Shown here in pieces: positions 1 through 6,934 of a DNA stretch of 6,934 nt. Position 1 is the stretch's first letter, and each line of letters begins with the position of its first letter. Source of the DNA: Pseudomonadota bacterium (GTDB lineage: Bacteria; Pseudomonadota; Gammaproteobacteria; Xanthomonadales; Xanthomonadaceae). The notes under the pieces are model-generated. The model made no database searches. It saw only the letters and a program-made list of their open reading frames with translations, and was not told where the DNA came from. The translations under genes and the position numbers were made by a program. Where the stretch lies: positions 1 through 6,934 of the forward strand of contig JAHWKC010000119.1 of NCBI GenBank assembly GCA_019348095.1, given 5' to 3'.

Positions 1-351
1 GAAGCCGAAGCGCTGGCCGCGGCCAACAAGCGCAGCCGCAACATCCTGCGCAAGGTCGAAGGCGAACTGCCCGGCGCGATCGATGCGGCATTGCTGGTCG
101 AGGACGCCGAGCGCGAACTCGCCGCCGCGGTCGACGCCGCGATCGCCGATACCGATCCGCTCCTGGCCGCGCGCGATTACGTCGCGGTGCTGGCGCGCCT
201 CGCGCGGCTGCGTCCGCAGGTCGATGCGTTCTTCGACGCGGTGATGGTCAACGCCGACGACGCCGCGGTGCGCAACAACCGGCTGGCGCTGCTGAAACGC
301 CTGAGCGACCGCCTCGGCAGCGTGGCCGCGATCGAGCATCTGTCGATCTAG
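1..351 (+). CDS. glyS: Glycyl-tRNA synthetase beta subunit, C-terminal part (5' end outside window)
   Basis: This is the 3' end of glyS, frame open from base 1 to the TAG at 349-351, giving 116 residues. GlyS is the beta subunit of the alpha2beta2 bacterial glycyl-tRNA synthetase, which charges tRNA-Gly in the cytoplasm. The visible piece corresponds to the C-terminal helical DALR-type anticodon-binding region. Recognisable marks are NKRSRNILRK near the visible start and FFDAVMVNADDAAVRNNRLALLKRL-like sequence (bases about 229-303), where the FFD-VMVN-D-R-NRL-LL pattern is the signature of the GlyS tail. It ends in a short hydrophobic tail, as the family does. The rest of the ~690-residue protein, and the glyQ alpha-subunit gene usually found just upstream, lie outside. 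The sequence looks intact with no frameshift. Family identity is by recognition and is secure. Confidence 0.95.
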   Translation, partial: EAEALAAANKRSRNILRKVEGELPGAIDAALLVEDAERELAAAVDAAIADTDPLLAARDYVAVLARLARLRPQVDAFFDAVMVNADDAAVRNNRLALLKRLSDRLGSVAAIEHLSI

Positions 352-392
352 CCCGATCGTCGGCAAGTGGCTCGCGACAGCGGCCGAAGCAA

Positions 393-492
393 GAGCAAAT
401 CTCCCCCGGCCCCTCTTTTCCAAAGAGGGAAGCTAATCGGCACGGCCTCGCTTTGGCCCCTCCTTTGAAAAAGGGGCGGAGAGGATTTGCTC
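393..492. repeat. Imperfect inverted repeat (REP/MITE-like intergenic palindrome) between glyS and tamA
   Basis: Two arms of about 40 bases face each other. The outermost 9 bases are a perfect inverted match: GAGCAAATC at 393-401 against GATTTGCTC at 484-492. Inside this both arms carry related C-rich blocks (about 405-429 CCGGCCCCTCTTTTCCAAAGAGGG-like; 457-479 CCCCTCCTTTGAAAAAGGGG-like) that match each other as reverse complements with a few differences. Such CCCCT-TTT-AAA-GGGG palindromes scattered between genes are familiar in Xanthomonadaceae chromosomes, so a dispersed repeat is the best reading. Copy number cannot be judged from one window. It could also act as an RNA stem-loop protecting or ending the glyS transcript. 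Confidence 0.7.
411..429 (+). terminator. Perfect 8-bp stem-loop downstream of glyS, possible transcript end
   Basis: CCCTCTTT (411-418) pairs perfectly with AAAGAGGG (422-429) around a 3-base TCC loop, about 60 bases after the glyS stop codon. The position suits a 3'-end hairpin. No T-run follows (the next bases are AAGCTAATCGG), so it is not a canonical intrinsic terminator. It is also a sub-part of the larger inverted repeat, and may be only that. Confidence 0.3.
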
Positions 493-557
493 CCGCCGCG
501 TTCGCAATCGGCCAACCGTTAATCGGCCTTTGACGCCGCCCCCCGTATCCTGCGTGA

Positions 558-2348
558 ATGCGCCTCCCCCGCCGCACTCTCGCCGCCGCCGCGCTGTGCC
601 TGCTGGCCCACGGCACGGCGCATGCGGCGCAGGTCGGCAGCGTGGAGATCGTAGGGCTCGACGAGCCCATGACCGAGAACGTGCGGCTGTCGCTGTCGCT
701 GGTCGAGGCGGTCGGCACCGAGGTCTCCGCGCGGCGCCTGGCCTATCTGATCCGCGAGGCCAACGACGAGGCGCGCGAGGCGCTGCAGCCGTTCGGCTAC
801 TACGACCCGCAGATCTCGGTCGAACGCACGCGCGACGGGGCCGCCACCGGCGTCACCATCACGGTGGTTCCCGGCCAGCCGGTCACCGTGCGCCGCGCCG
901 ACATCGCGATCATCGGCGAGGGCAACCGCGACCGCTACCTGCGCGAGGACCTGGCCGAATTCGAGCCGCAACCCGGCGAGGTCCTCGACCATCGCCAGTA
1001 CGAGGCGAGCAAGATCGCGATCACCCGCAGGCTGGCCGAGCGCGGTTATTTCGATGCCGGCTTCGCCAGCCACCGGGTCGAGGTGACGCGCGCCGAGCAC
1101 GCCGCCGACATCGACCTGGTGTGGGAAAGCGGGCAGCGCTACGACATCGGCCCGATCAGCTTCCAGCAGACCCCCGACCCGGTCGTGCGCGAGGACCTGC
1201 TGGGGGAACTGGTGTACTGGGACACCGGCAGCTACTACCACCAGGGCAAGCTGGACCGCCTGCGCGAATCGCTGACCGGGCTGGACTACTTCGCCGTGAT
1301 CGATATCGAGCCACGGCCGGAGGCGGCGATCGGCAATGACGTGCCGGTCACGGTCACCCTGACCCCGGCCAAGCGCGACATCTACACCGCCGGCCTGAGC
1401 TACGGCACCGACAGCGGCGCCGGCGTCCGGCTCGGCGCCGAGCGGCGCTACGTCAACCAGCGCGGGCACAAGGCGCTGGTGCAGCTTGATTACGCGGAAC
1501 GGCGCCGCACCCTGACCCTGCAGTACCGCATCCCGGCGTTCGCCTGGCTCGATGGCTGGTACACCTTCAGCTCCCAGGTCGCCGAGGAGCAGAGCGAGTA
1601 CATCGACACGCGCCGGCTGGAGACGGTCGCCAGCCGCAGCGGCGAGATCGACCGGCACTGGACCGTCATCGCCTCGCTGCATGCACTGCGCGAGCGCTGG
1701 GACTACGTGGTCGCCGACGACGAAGGCACCCTGGTCGCGCCCGACTACCGCTACGCCACCTTCACCTACCCCTCGTTGCGCGGCGAATACGTCGAGGCCG
1801 ACGACCTGGTGTTCCCGCGCAACGGCCGTGCCGCCACGATCCTGCTGCGCGGCGGGCTGGAGGGGGCCGGCTCGGACGCCGACTTCGGCCAGGTCCATCT
1901 CAGCGCGCGCTGGTATCGCGGGCTCGGCGATAGCAGCCGGCTGATCACCCGCGGCGAGCTGGGCCGCACCTTCACCGACAACCTGGTGGACATCCCGCCG
2001 AGCCTTCGCTTCTTCGCCGGCGGCGACCGAAGTATCCGCGGCTACGCCTGGCGCGAGGTCGGCCCGCGCGTCACCGGCCTGGACGGTGAGCAGTACGCGT
2101 TGGGCGCGGAAAACGTGGTCACCGCCAGCGTCGAGTTCGAGCACTATTTCAGCGACCTGTGGGGCGCGGCGGTATTCGTCGACAGCGGCAGCGCGTTCAA
2201 CCACGACGACCCGGACTGGCGCACCGGTGTCGGCGTCGGGCTGCGCTGGCGCTCGCCGGTCGGGCCACTGCGCCTGGATATCGCGCGCGGGCTGGACCGG
2301 CCCGATTCCGGTTTCCAGCTGTATCTCGCTATAGGCGCGGACCTCTGA
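558..2348 (+). CDS. tamA: TamA, outer-membrane Omp85-family subunit of the translocation and assembly module
   Basis: A complete 596-residue protein. The start is forced: an in-frame TGA (555-557) directly precedes the ATG and no upstream alternative exists. No Shine-Dalgarno sequence is visible. Residues 1-23 are a signal peptide (basic MRLPRR, hydrophobic core, cleavage likely after AHA-23). Three POTRA domains follow, at about 26-100 (GYYDPQ at 80-85), 104-190 (RGYFDAGF at 162-169) and 196-270 (LDYF at 242-245). The beta-barrel runs from about 275 to 596. It contains the Omp85 lid-loop motif SIRGY at 492-496, inside GGDRSIRGYAWREVGPR, and ends in YLAIGADL, resembling the GPEL ending of E. 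coli TamA. Length and domain order fit the family (E. coli TamA is 577 residues). Known role: outer-membrane partner of TamB, promoting assembly of some autotransporters and other barrel proteins. BamA is excluded because it carries five POTRAs. Confidence 0.95.
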   Translation: MRLPRRTLAAAALCLLAHGTAHAAQVGSVEIVGLDEPMTENVRLSLSLVEAVGTEVSARRLAYLIREANDEAREALQPFGYYDPQISVERTRDGAATGVTITVVPGQPVTVRRADIAIIGEGNRDRYLREDLAEFEPQPGEVLDHRQYEASKIAITRRLAERGYFDAGFASHRVEVTRAEHAADIDLVWESGQRYDIGPISFQQTPDPVVREDLLGELVYWDTGSYYHQGKLDRLRESLTGLDYFAVIDIEPRPEAAIGNDVPVTVTLTPAKRDIYTAGLSYGTDSGAGVRLGAERRYVNQRGHKALVQLDYAERRRTLTLQYRIPAFAWLDGWYTFSSQVAEEQSEYIDTRRLETVASRSGEIDRHWTVIASLHALRERWDYVVADDEGTLVAPDYRYATFTYPSLRGEYVEADDLVFPRNGRAATILLRGGLEGAGSDADFGQVHLSARWYRGLGDSSRLITRGELGRTFTDNLVDIPPSLRFFAGGDRSIRGYAWREVGPRVTGLDGEQYALGAENVVTASVEFEHYFSDLWGAAVFVDSGSAFNHDDPDWRTGVGVGLRWRSPVGPLRLDIARGLDRPDSGFQLYLAIGADL

Positions 2349-2352
2349 GGTG

Positions 2353-2407
2353 CCGCCATGAATATCCGCCATGAACCAGCCGCCATGAACACGCCGCCAT
2401 GAACCGG
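2353..2407 (+). repeat. Four-copy tandem repeat (13-14 bp, each with an ATG) spanning the tamB start
   Basis: Four consecutive units share the core CCGCCATGAA: 2353-2365 (13 bp), 2366-2379, 2380-2393 and 2394-2407 (14 bp each). Each unit carries an ATG, at 2358, 2371, 2385 and 2399. Only the last is in the tamB frame. The array fills nearly all of the 50-bp gap after the tamA stop and runs into the first codons of tamB. It looks like a small slippage-generated minisatellite. Because units are mostly 14 bp, a gain or loss of one changes both the spacing and the frame relation of the upstream ATGs. Confidence 0.85.
2358..2402 (+). other. Overlapping mini-ORFs leading into tamB by ATGA stop/start overlaps
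   Basis: The repeat ATGs open very short frames. The frame from 2358 encodes MNIRHEPAAMNTPP and stops at TGA 2400-2402, overlapping the tamB ATG at 2399 as ATGA. The frame from 2371 encodes MNQPP and stops at TGA 2386-2388, overlapping the ATG at 2385, again as ATGA. The ATG at 2385 is in frame with 2358 and shares its stop. ATGA overlaps are a known arrangement for translational coupling. That these tiny frames are translated, or feed ribosomes to tamB, is inference; they may simply be by-products of the repeat. No Shine-Dalgarno sequence precedes any of them. Confidence 0.35.
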
Positions 2408-5400
2408 CCCGCACCGCATCCGCGCCAGACGCCTGGGGCCGGGCCGCCCCGGCACAAGCACCCGCGCCTGCGCCGGTTCGCGTGGCGCGGCGGCATGGCG
2501 GCCGGCGTCCTGATGGTGCTCGCGGCCGGCTTGCTGTACTGGCTGCTGGGCACCGGCGGCGGCCGCGACGCACTGCTTGCCCAGATCGTCGCGCGGTTGC
2601 CGCCCGGCGCCAGCCTGACTTGGCGGCAGGCCGAGGGCCCGGCATCGGGACCGCTGACGCTGCGCGGGGTGCGCTTCACCCACGACGGCATCGAGTTCAC
2701 CGCGCAGCGGGTCACCCTGGACCCGGCGCTGTGGCCGCTGCTCGGGCGCACGCTGCGGCTGGATGCGCTGCGCATCGAGCAGGCGACGCTCGCGCTGCCC
2801 GAACGCGACGAACCATTCGAGCTGCCGCGCTGGCCCGAGGTGCTGCCCGACATCGCGCCGCCGCTGGCCCTGCGCGCGGACGACATACGCATCGACGGCT
2901 TCCACGTGTTCGATGCGGCCGGCGAAACCACCATCGATGTGCGCACCCTGCGCGGCGGCGTGCACGCGCAGCCGGGCCGACTCGACATCGAGCAGCTCCA
3001 GGTCGACAGCGACCGCGGCCAATTCAGCGTGCACGGCTACTACCGGCCGGGCGAGGACTACCGCACCGACCTGACCGTGTCCGCGTTGCTGCCGGCGGCA
3101 GGCGGACGGACGCCGGCGCGGCTGGGCCTGGTCGCGCGCGGCGATCTGGCGCGCATGGACGTAGCCGTCGCCGGGGCGGCGCCCGGTCCGCTGCGCGGCT
3201 CGCTGGTGTTGCGTGGGCGCGACGAGCCGCGCTGGCAACTGGAGCTGGACGCCGACGCGCTCGATCCGGGGCTGCTCACCGGCGCCGACGCCCCCCCCAG
3301 CCCCACCCCGCTGGCGCTGCAGTTGCAGGCCGAAGGGGTCGGCGGCGATGCACGGGTGCAGGGCGAGTTCACCCGGGGCGAGTTCAGGGCGACGGTGCGG
3401 CCCTCGCGGCTGCGCATCGAGGACCAGGTGCTGGAGGTGCAGCCGCTGGCGCTGGAGCTGCTGGGCGGCCAGGCGACCCTGCGCGGCCGCGCCGACCTCA
3501 GCGATCCCGACGCGCGCCGGTTCCGGTTCGCGGTCAACGCGCGCGGGCTGACCTGGGGCGGCGCGCAAACCGCCGCCGGCACCGCCACCGCGGCGGCCGG
3601 CGAGCGGCCGGTCATCGTCGCCGATGCCGCATTCGGCCTGGCCGGTACGCTGGCGCAGTGGGCGGTGATCGGCGATGCCACACTCGCCCGCGCAGGTGAA
3701 GTGGCGCAGTTGCGAGTCGATGGCCGCGGCGATGCCGAGCGCCTGGTCTTGCGGACGTTCGAGGCGACAATGCCGACCGGCACGCTGGACGTCGGCGGCG
3801 CGGTGGCGTGGGCGCCGACGCTGGGCTGGGAGCTGCAGGCGCGCCTGGCCGGCTTCGACCCGGGCTATTTCGCCGCCGGCTGGGACGGCGCGATCAACGG
3901 CGAGCTCCGCTCCGAAGGCCGCACGCGCGATGACGGCGGGCTCGATGTGCGGCTCGATGCGCCGCAACTGCAGGGCCGACTGCGCGGGCGCCCGCTCGAG
4001 GGCCGCGTGCGGTTCGGCATGCGCGGGCCGGGCAGCGGCCAATCCCTGAGCACATACGAAGGCGAGATCGCGCTGTCGCTCGGCGACAGCCGCATCGAGG
4101 CACGTGGCACGGTCGCCGATCGGCTCGACATCGACGCGCGGCTGACGCCGCTGCGACTGGACGACCTGCTGCCGGACGCGACCGGCAGCGTGCGCGGCAC
4201 GCTCGGTCTGACCGGCACGCGCAGCGCCCCGACCCTGGCGGTGGACCTGGCCGGCAGCGACCTGCGTTACGCCGCCTACGCGGCCGAGACCTTCAGCCTG
4301 GATGGCCGGCTGCCGTGGCGCGGCGACGGCGGTGCACTGGCGCTGCGCGCCACTGGCCTGCAGCTGGGGGTCGCACTGGACGTACTCAGCGTGGAGGCGC
4401 GCGGCGCGGTCGAATCGCTGCAACTGGAGGCCGACGCGCGCGGCGAGGTCGGCGCGCTGTCGCTGTCCGGGGATTTGGTCAAGCGTGACCTGGCCGGGCG
4501 CGGCCAAGCCTGGCAGGGCACGCTCGCATCGTTGCAGCTGGCGCCCGCACGCGGCGCGGCCTGGACGCTGCAGGACCCGGCACGATTCAGCTGGAGCCCC
4601 GCAACCGCCCCCGGGGGGGCCTTCAGCGGCACCCTGAGCGAAACCTGCCTGGCGCCCGGCGCCGGGACCAGTGGCGCACTCTGCCTCAGCGCCGACTGGC
4701 CGCGGCGCGGGTTCGATATCGAAGGCGCCGGCCTGCCGCTGTCGCTGACGCAGGCCTACCTGCCCGCGCGCGGCGACGGCCAGCCGTGGCTGCTGAGCGG
4801 CGAGGTGGCGATCCAGGCGCAGCTGCGGCCGCTGGGCGATGCCTGGCGCGGCGAGCTGGCGCTGAGCTCGTCCGCCGGCGGATTGAAGTTCAGCCAGCGC
4901 GAGGGGCGCGAACTGCTGCGGTATTCGGACCTGTCACTGAACGCGAGTTTCGATCCGCAGCGGCTGCAGGCCGAGCTGGGCGCGACGCTGTTCGATGACG
5001 GCCGGATCGAAGCCCGCCTCGCCACCGGCTGGGAACCCTACGCGCCGCTGATCGGCGAGTTCGTGCTGGACGCCGACGAGCTGACCTGGATGGAGCTGCT
5101 GTCGCCGGACATCGTCGAGCCGCAGGGCCGCCTGCAGGCGCGCGTCGGCCTGTCCGGCACGCGCGCGCAGCCGCTGATCGATGGCAATGCGCAGCTGAGC
5201 GGGTTCACCGCCGAGGTGCCGGCGCTGGCGATCGTACTGCGCGACGGCAACCTCACCTTGGACGCGCGGCCCGACGGCACCGCGAGCCTCGACGGCAGCG
5301 TAGGCACCGGCGGGGAGGGCACGCTGCGGGTCGATGGCGTGCTCGGCTGGCAGGGCGGCGACGCTTCCGGTCAACGTGCGCCGCTGGTGCTGAACGTGCG

Positions 5401-6079
5401 CGGCGAAGACGTGCTGGTTTCCAACACCCGCGACCTGCGCGCGGTCATCAGCCCCGACCTGCAGGTGCGCTACGCCGCCGATCAGCCGCTGAGCGTGATC
5501 GGCACCGTGGGCGTGCCGTCGGCACGGATCGACCTGGAGCGGCTCGACCGCGGCGTCGCGCCGTCGCCGGACGTGGTGGTGCTCGATCCCATCGACCCGG
5601 AGGACGCCGCCACCACCGCCACCGCGCTGCGGCTCGACCTGCTGCTGGTGCTTGGCGAGTCGGTCGAGCTCAGCGGTTTCGGGCTGGAGGGCGGCCTGGA
5701 CGGGCGGCTGCGGGTGCGCACCGCGCCGGGACGCGAGATGACCGCCAGCGGCCGGCTCGAGGTCGAGGGCGAATATTCCGCCTACGGCCAGGAACTGCAG
5801 ATCACCCGCGGCCAGCTGAGCTGGTCCAACAGCCCGATCGCCGACCCGGTGCTCGATGTCCGGGCCGAGCGTTCGGTCGGCGAGGTCGTCGCCGGGGTCG
5901 AGATCAGCGGCCGCGCCAGCGCGCCGGAGGCCGAGGTCTGGTCGAACCCGGCGACCTCGCAGTCGGAGGCGCTGGCCTATCTCGCGCTGGGCCGGCCGCT
6001 GTCGCGCGTAAGCGGCGACGAGGGCCGCCAGCTCACTGCCGCCAGCGCCGCGCTGACCGCCGGCGGCGGCCTGCTGGCC
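2399..6079 (+). CDS. tamB: TamB, inner-membrane-anchored periplasmic subunit of the translocation and assembly module (C-terminus lost at a junction)
   Basis: About 1227 TamB residues in an open frame. The start at 2399 is the earliest possible: a TGA in this frame lies at 2372-2374 with no other start codon between; an internal ATG at residue 33 is an alternative. Residues 1-32 form an Arg/His/Pro-rich cytoplasmic tail, and 34-50 a hydrophobic signal anchor (AAGVLMVLAAGLLYWLL). The remainder is a long repetitive beta-rich periplasmic protein typical of TamB, which forms a hydrophobic-grooved beta-taco bridging the two membranes. The C-terminal TamB/DUF490 domain (about 900 onward) is marked by YSAYGQELQITRGQLSW and by SQSEALAYLALGRPL at 1187-1201. 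Two cysteines at 750 and 762 may form a disulfide. After AGGGLLA (ending at 6079) the expected final ~60-70 residues, which contact TamA, are missing and replaced by a foreign domain. The gene lies 50 bp after tamA, probably cotranscribed. Confidence 0.9.
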
Positions 6080-6091
6080 TTCGCCAGCCTC
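6065..6091 (+). other. Chimeric junction between tamB and an isochorismate synthase gene
   Basis: Left of this point the translation is canonical TamB (LTAASAALTAGGGLLA); right of it the translation is canonical isochorismate synthase (FASLTFDPRTGGSVMVVPRR). The exact breakpoint is ambiguous because LLA could belong to either parent: TamB normally reads GGGLLA followed by Gln/Gly-rich sequence, while MenF-type enzymes have a (L)LAFASFTFD-like strand. The shared bases around CTGCTGGCC (6071-6079) are therefore a plausible microhomology joint. The frame happens to be preserved, giving one continuous open frame of 1512 codons from 2399 to the window end. There are no terminal inverted repeats, target duplication or transposase to suggest a biological insertion. 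Confidence 0.8.
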
Positions 6092-6934
6092 ACCTTCGAT
6101 CCCCGTACGGGCGGGTCGGTGATGGTGGTCCCCCGCCGCATCGTGGGACGACGTGGCGGCACGACCTTCCACACACGGATCGACGGCCCCGACCTGGTCG
6201 ACGACGTCGCCGAACCCGCCTCCACCGCCCGCCCGGAGCCCGTCCGCGACCGCGTGCGCTTCGCCGGCTCGTCGCTGCCCGACGTGCAGTGGCTCGACGC
6301 GGTCGCCCAGGCCGTCAAGGAGATCCAGACCGGCAACCTCGACAAGGTCGTGCTGGCGCGCGACCACGCCGTCTGGTCACACCACCGCCTCGACGCCCGG
6401 TGGCTCGCCGGCCGACTCTCCCGACGGTTCCCCGACTGCTTCACGTTCCTGGTGGACGCCCTGATCGGCGCCACGCCCGAACTCCTGGTCCGACGCACGG
6501 GGCGCGAGGTCGTGTCGGTGGCGCTGGCCGGCACCGCCCCGCGGGGCGCCGACGAACGCGCCGACGAGCAGGCAGGGGCAGCCCTGCTGGCCTCCGACAA
6601 GGACCGGCGCGAGCACGACTACGCCGCCCGGTCGGTCGCGGCCGCCCTCGAACCCGTCTGCGGCACCTCCACCGTCTCGCCCGAGCCCTTCCTGCTGCGG
6701 CTCGACAACGTGCAGCACCTGGCCACCGAGTTCCGCGGGGACCTGCGTGACGACACCTCGGTGCTGGCGCTGGTGGACCGGCTGCACCCGACGGCCGCGG
6801 TGGGCGGCACCCCGCGCGACGGCGCGATGGCCCTCATCCGTCGACTCGAGGGCATGGAGCGCGGGCGCTACGCCGGGCCGGTCGGGTGGGTGGCCGCCGA
6901 CGGCGACGGCGAGTTCGGGATCGCCCTGCGGTGC
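6080..6934 (+). CDS. Isochorismate synthase (MenF/EntC family, actinobacterial type), partial at both ends
   Basis: 285 residues of a chorismate-binding enzyme, which converts chorismate to isochorismate in the cytoplasm for menaquinone or siderophore synthesis. Family motifs appear in the right order (numbered from the tamB ATG): KVVLAR with Lys1316, matching the general-base lysine of MenF; GATPELL with Glu1361, the probable acid residue; LAGTAPRG 1376-1383; KDRREHDY with Glu1405, a probable Mg2+ ligand; NVQHLATEFRG; HPTAAVGG 1463-1470 (more often HPTPAVGG); YAGPVGW 1491-1497; GEFGIALRC at the window end. The N-terminal ~100 residues, including any start codon, are absent. The last ~50, with the GxGIV-type segment and second metal-binding glutamate, lie beyond the window. 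Isochorismate synthase is preferred over anthranilate or aminodeoxychorismate synthase from the GATPELL, LAGT-PRG and NVQHLAT context. MenF and EntC cannot be separated without neighbours, so no symbol is given. Confidence 0.85.

Noticed and set aside
530..558. TTGACG at 530-535 as a tamA promoter -35 box
   Set aside because: The matching -10 position at 17-bp spacing would be CGTGAA, overlapping the tamA start codon; GTATCC is only 9 bases away. No credible promoter can be assigned.
530..1339. 269-codon plus-strand frame overlapping the tamA start
   Set aside because: Starts upstream of tamA but gives only Arg/Gly/Ala-rich sequence; the tamA frame has a signal peptide and POTRA domains.
519..2645. 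708-codon open frame on the minus strand opposite tamA
   Set aside because: Low-complexity Ala/Arg/Val/Asp-rich translation with no domain, caused by extreme GC3 bias of the plus-strand gene; tamA explains the region.
2482..3699. 405-codon plus-strand frame inside tamB
   Set aside because: An Arg/Ala/Gly-rich out-of-frame shadow; the tamB frame gives a coherent signal anchor and TamB sequence throughout.
2144..4507. 787-codon open frame on the minus strand opposite tamB
   Set aside because: Same GC-driven shadow effect: Gln/Ala/Arg-rich, no recognisable domain, and it straddles the end of tamA and most of tamB.
6060..6100. Mobile-element insertion boundary at the junction
   Set aside because: No transposase, inverted terminal repeats, target-site duplication or tRNA attachment site is visible near the joint.
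4934..6367. 477-codon minus-strand open frame crossing the junction
   Set aside because: Shadow of tamB and the synthase fragment; composition is Arg/Gly/Ala-rich without motifs.
2399..6934. A novel natural TamB-isochorismate synthase fusion system
   Set aside because: Conserved parts of both proteins are missing at the joint, there is no linker, the cellular compartments conflict, and codon style changes at the same point. A chimera is the simpler explanation pending read-level checks.

Overview
The window has very high GC content and reads almost entirely on the plus strand. About seven eighths of it (1 to roughly 6079) looks like chromosome from a gammaproteobacterium of the Xanthomonadaceae/Lysobacteraceae type. 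This rests on protein style, strong GC3 bias, a glyS-tamA-tamB gene order, and an intergenic palindromic repeat of the kind common in that family. The family assignment is recognition from memory, not a database search.

Layout: (1) 1-351, the last 116 residues of GlyS, the beta subunit of tetrameric glycyl-tRNA synthetase. (2) 352-557, an intergenic spacer dominated by a ~100-bp imperfect inverted repeat (393-492) that contains a perfect 8-bp hairpin. (3) 558-2348, complete tamA, an Omp85/BamA-family outer-membrane protein with signal peptide, three POTRA domains and a 16-strand-type barrel. (4) 2353-2407, four tandem copies of a 13-14 bp unit, each carrying an ATG; the last ATG is the tamB start, and the third and fourth sit in ATGA stop/start overlaps with mini-ORFs. 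(5) 2399 to about 6079, tamB, the inner-membrane-anchored periplasm-spanning partner of TamA, lacking its extreme C-terminus. (6) About 6080-6934, in the same open frame, a 285-residue stretch of a different protein: the catalytic domain of a chorismate-utilising isochorismate synthase (MenF/EntC family), actinobacterial in style, running off the window end.

TamA and TamB together form the translocation and assembly module, which helps insert outer-membrane proteins and has been linked to phospholipid transport to the outer membrane. They would be expected to be cotranscribed. GlyS is an unrelated housekeeping neighbour.

The most important observation is the abrupt switch from TamB to isochorismate synthase near 6068-6085. 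TamB loses about 60-70 C-terminal residues and the synthase loses about its first 100, codon choice changes at the same place, and the two activities belong in different cell compartments. The simplest reading is a chimeric sequence (misassembly, chimeric amplification or joining of two organisms' DNA), not a natural fusion. I see no convincing new biological system. The most interesting natural feature is the ATG-bearing minisatellite in front of tamB.
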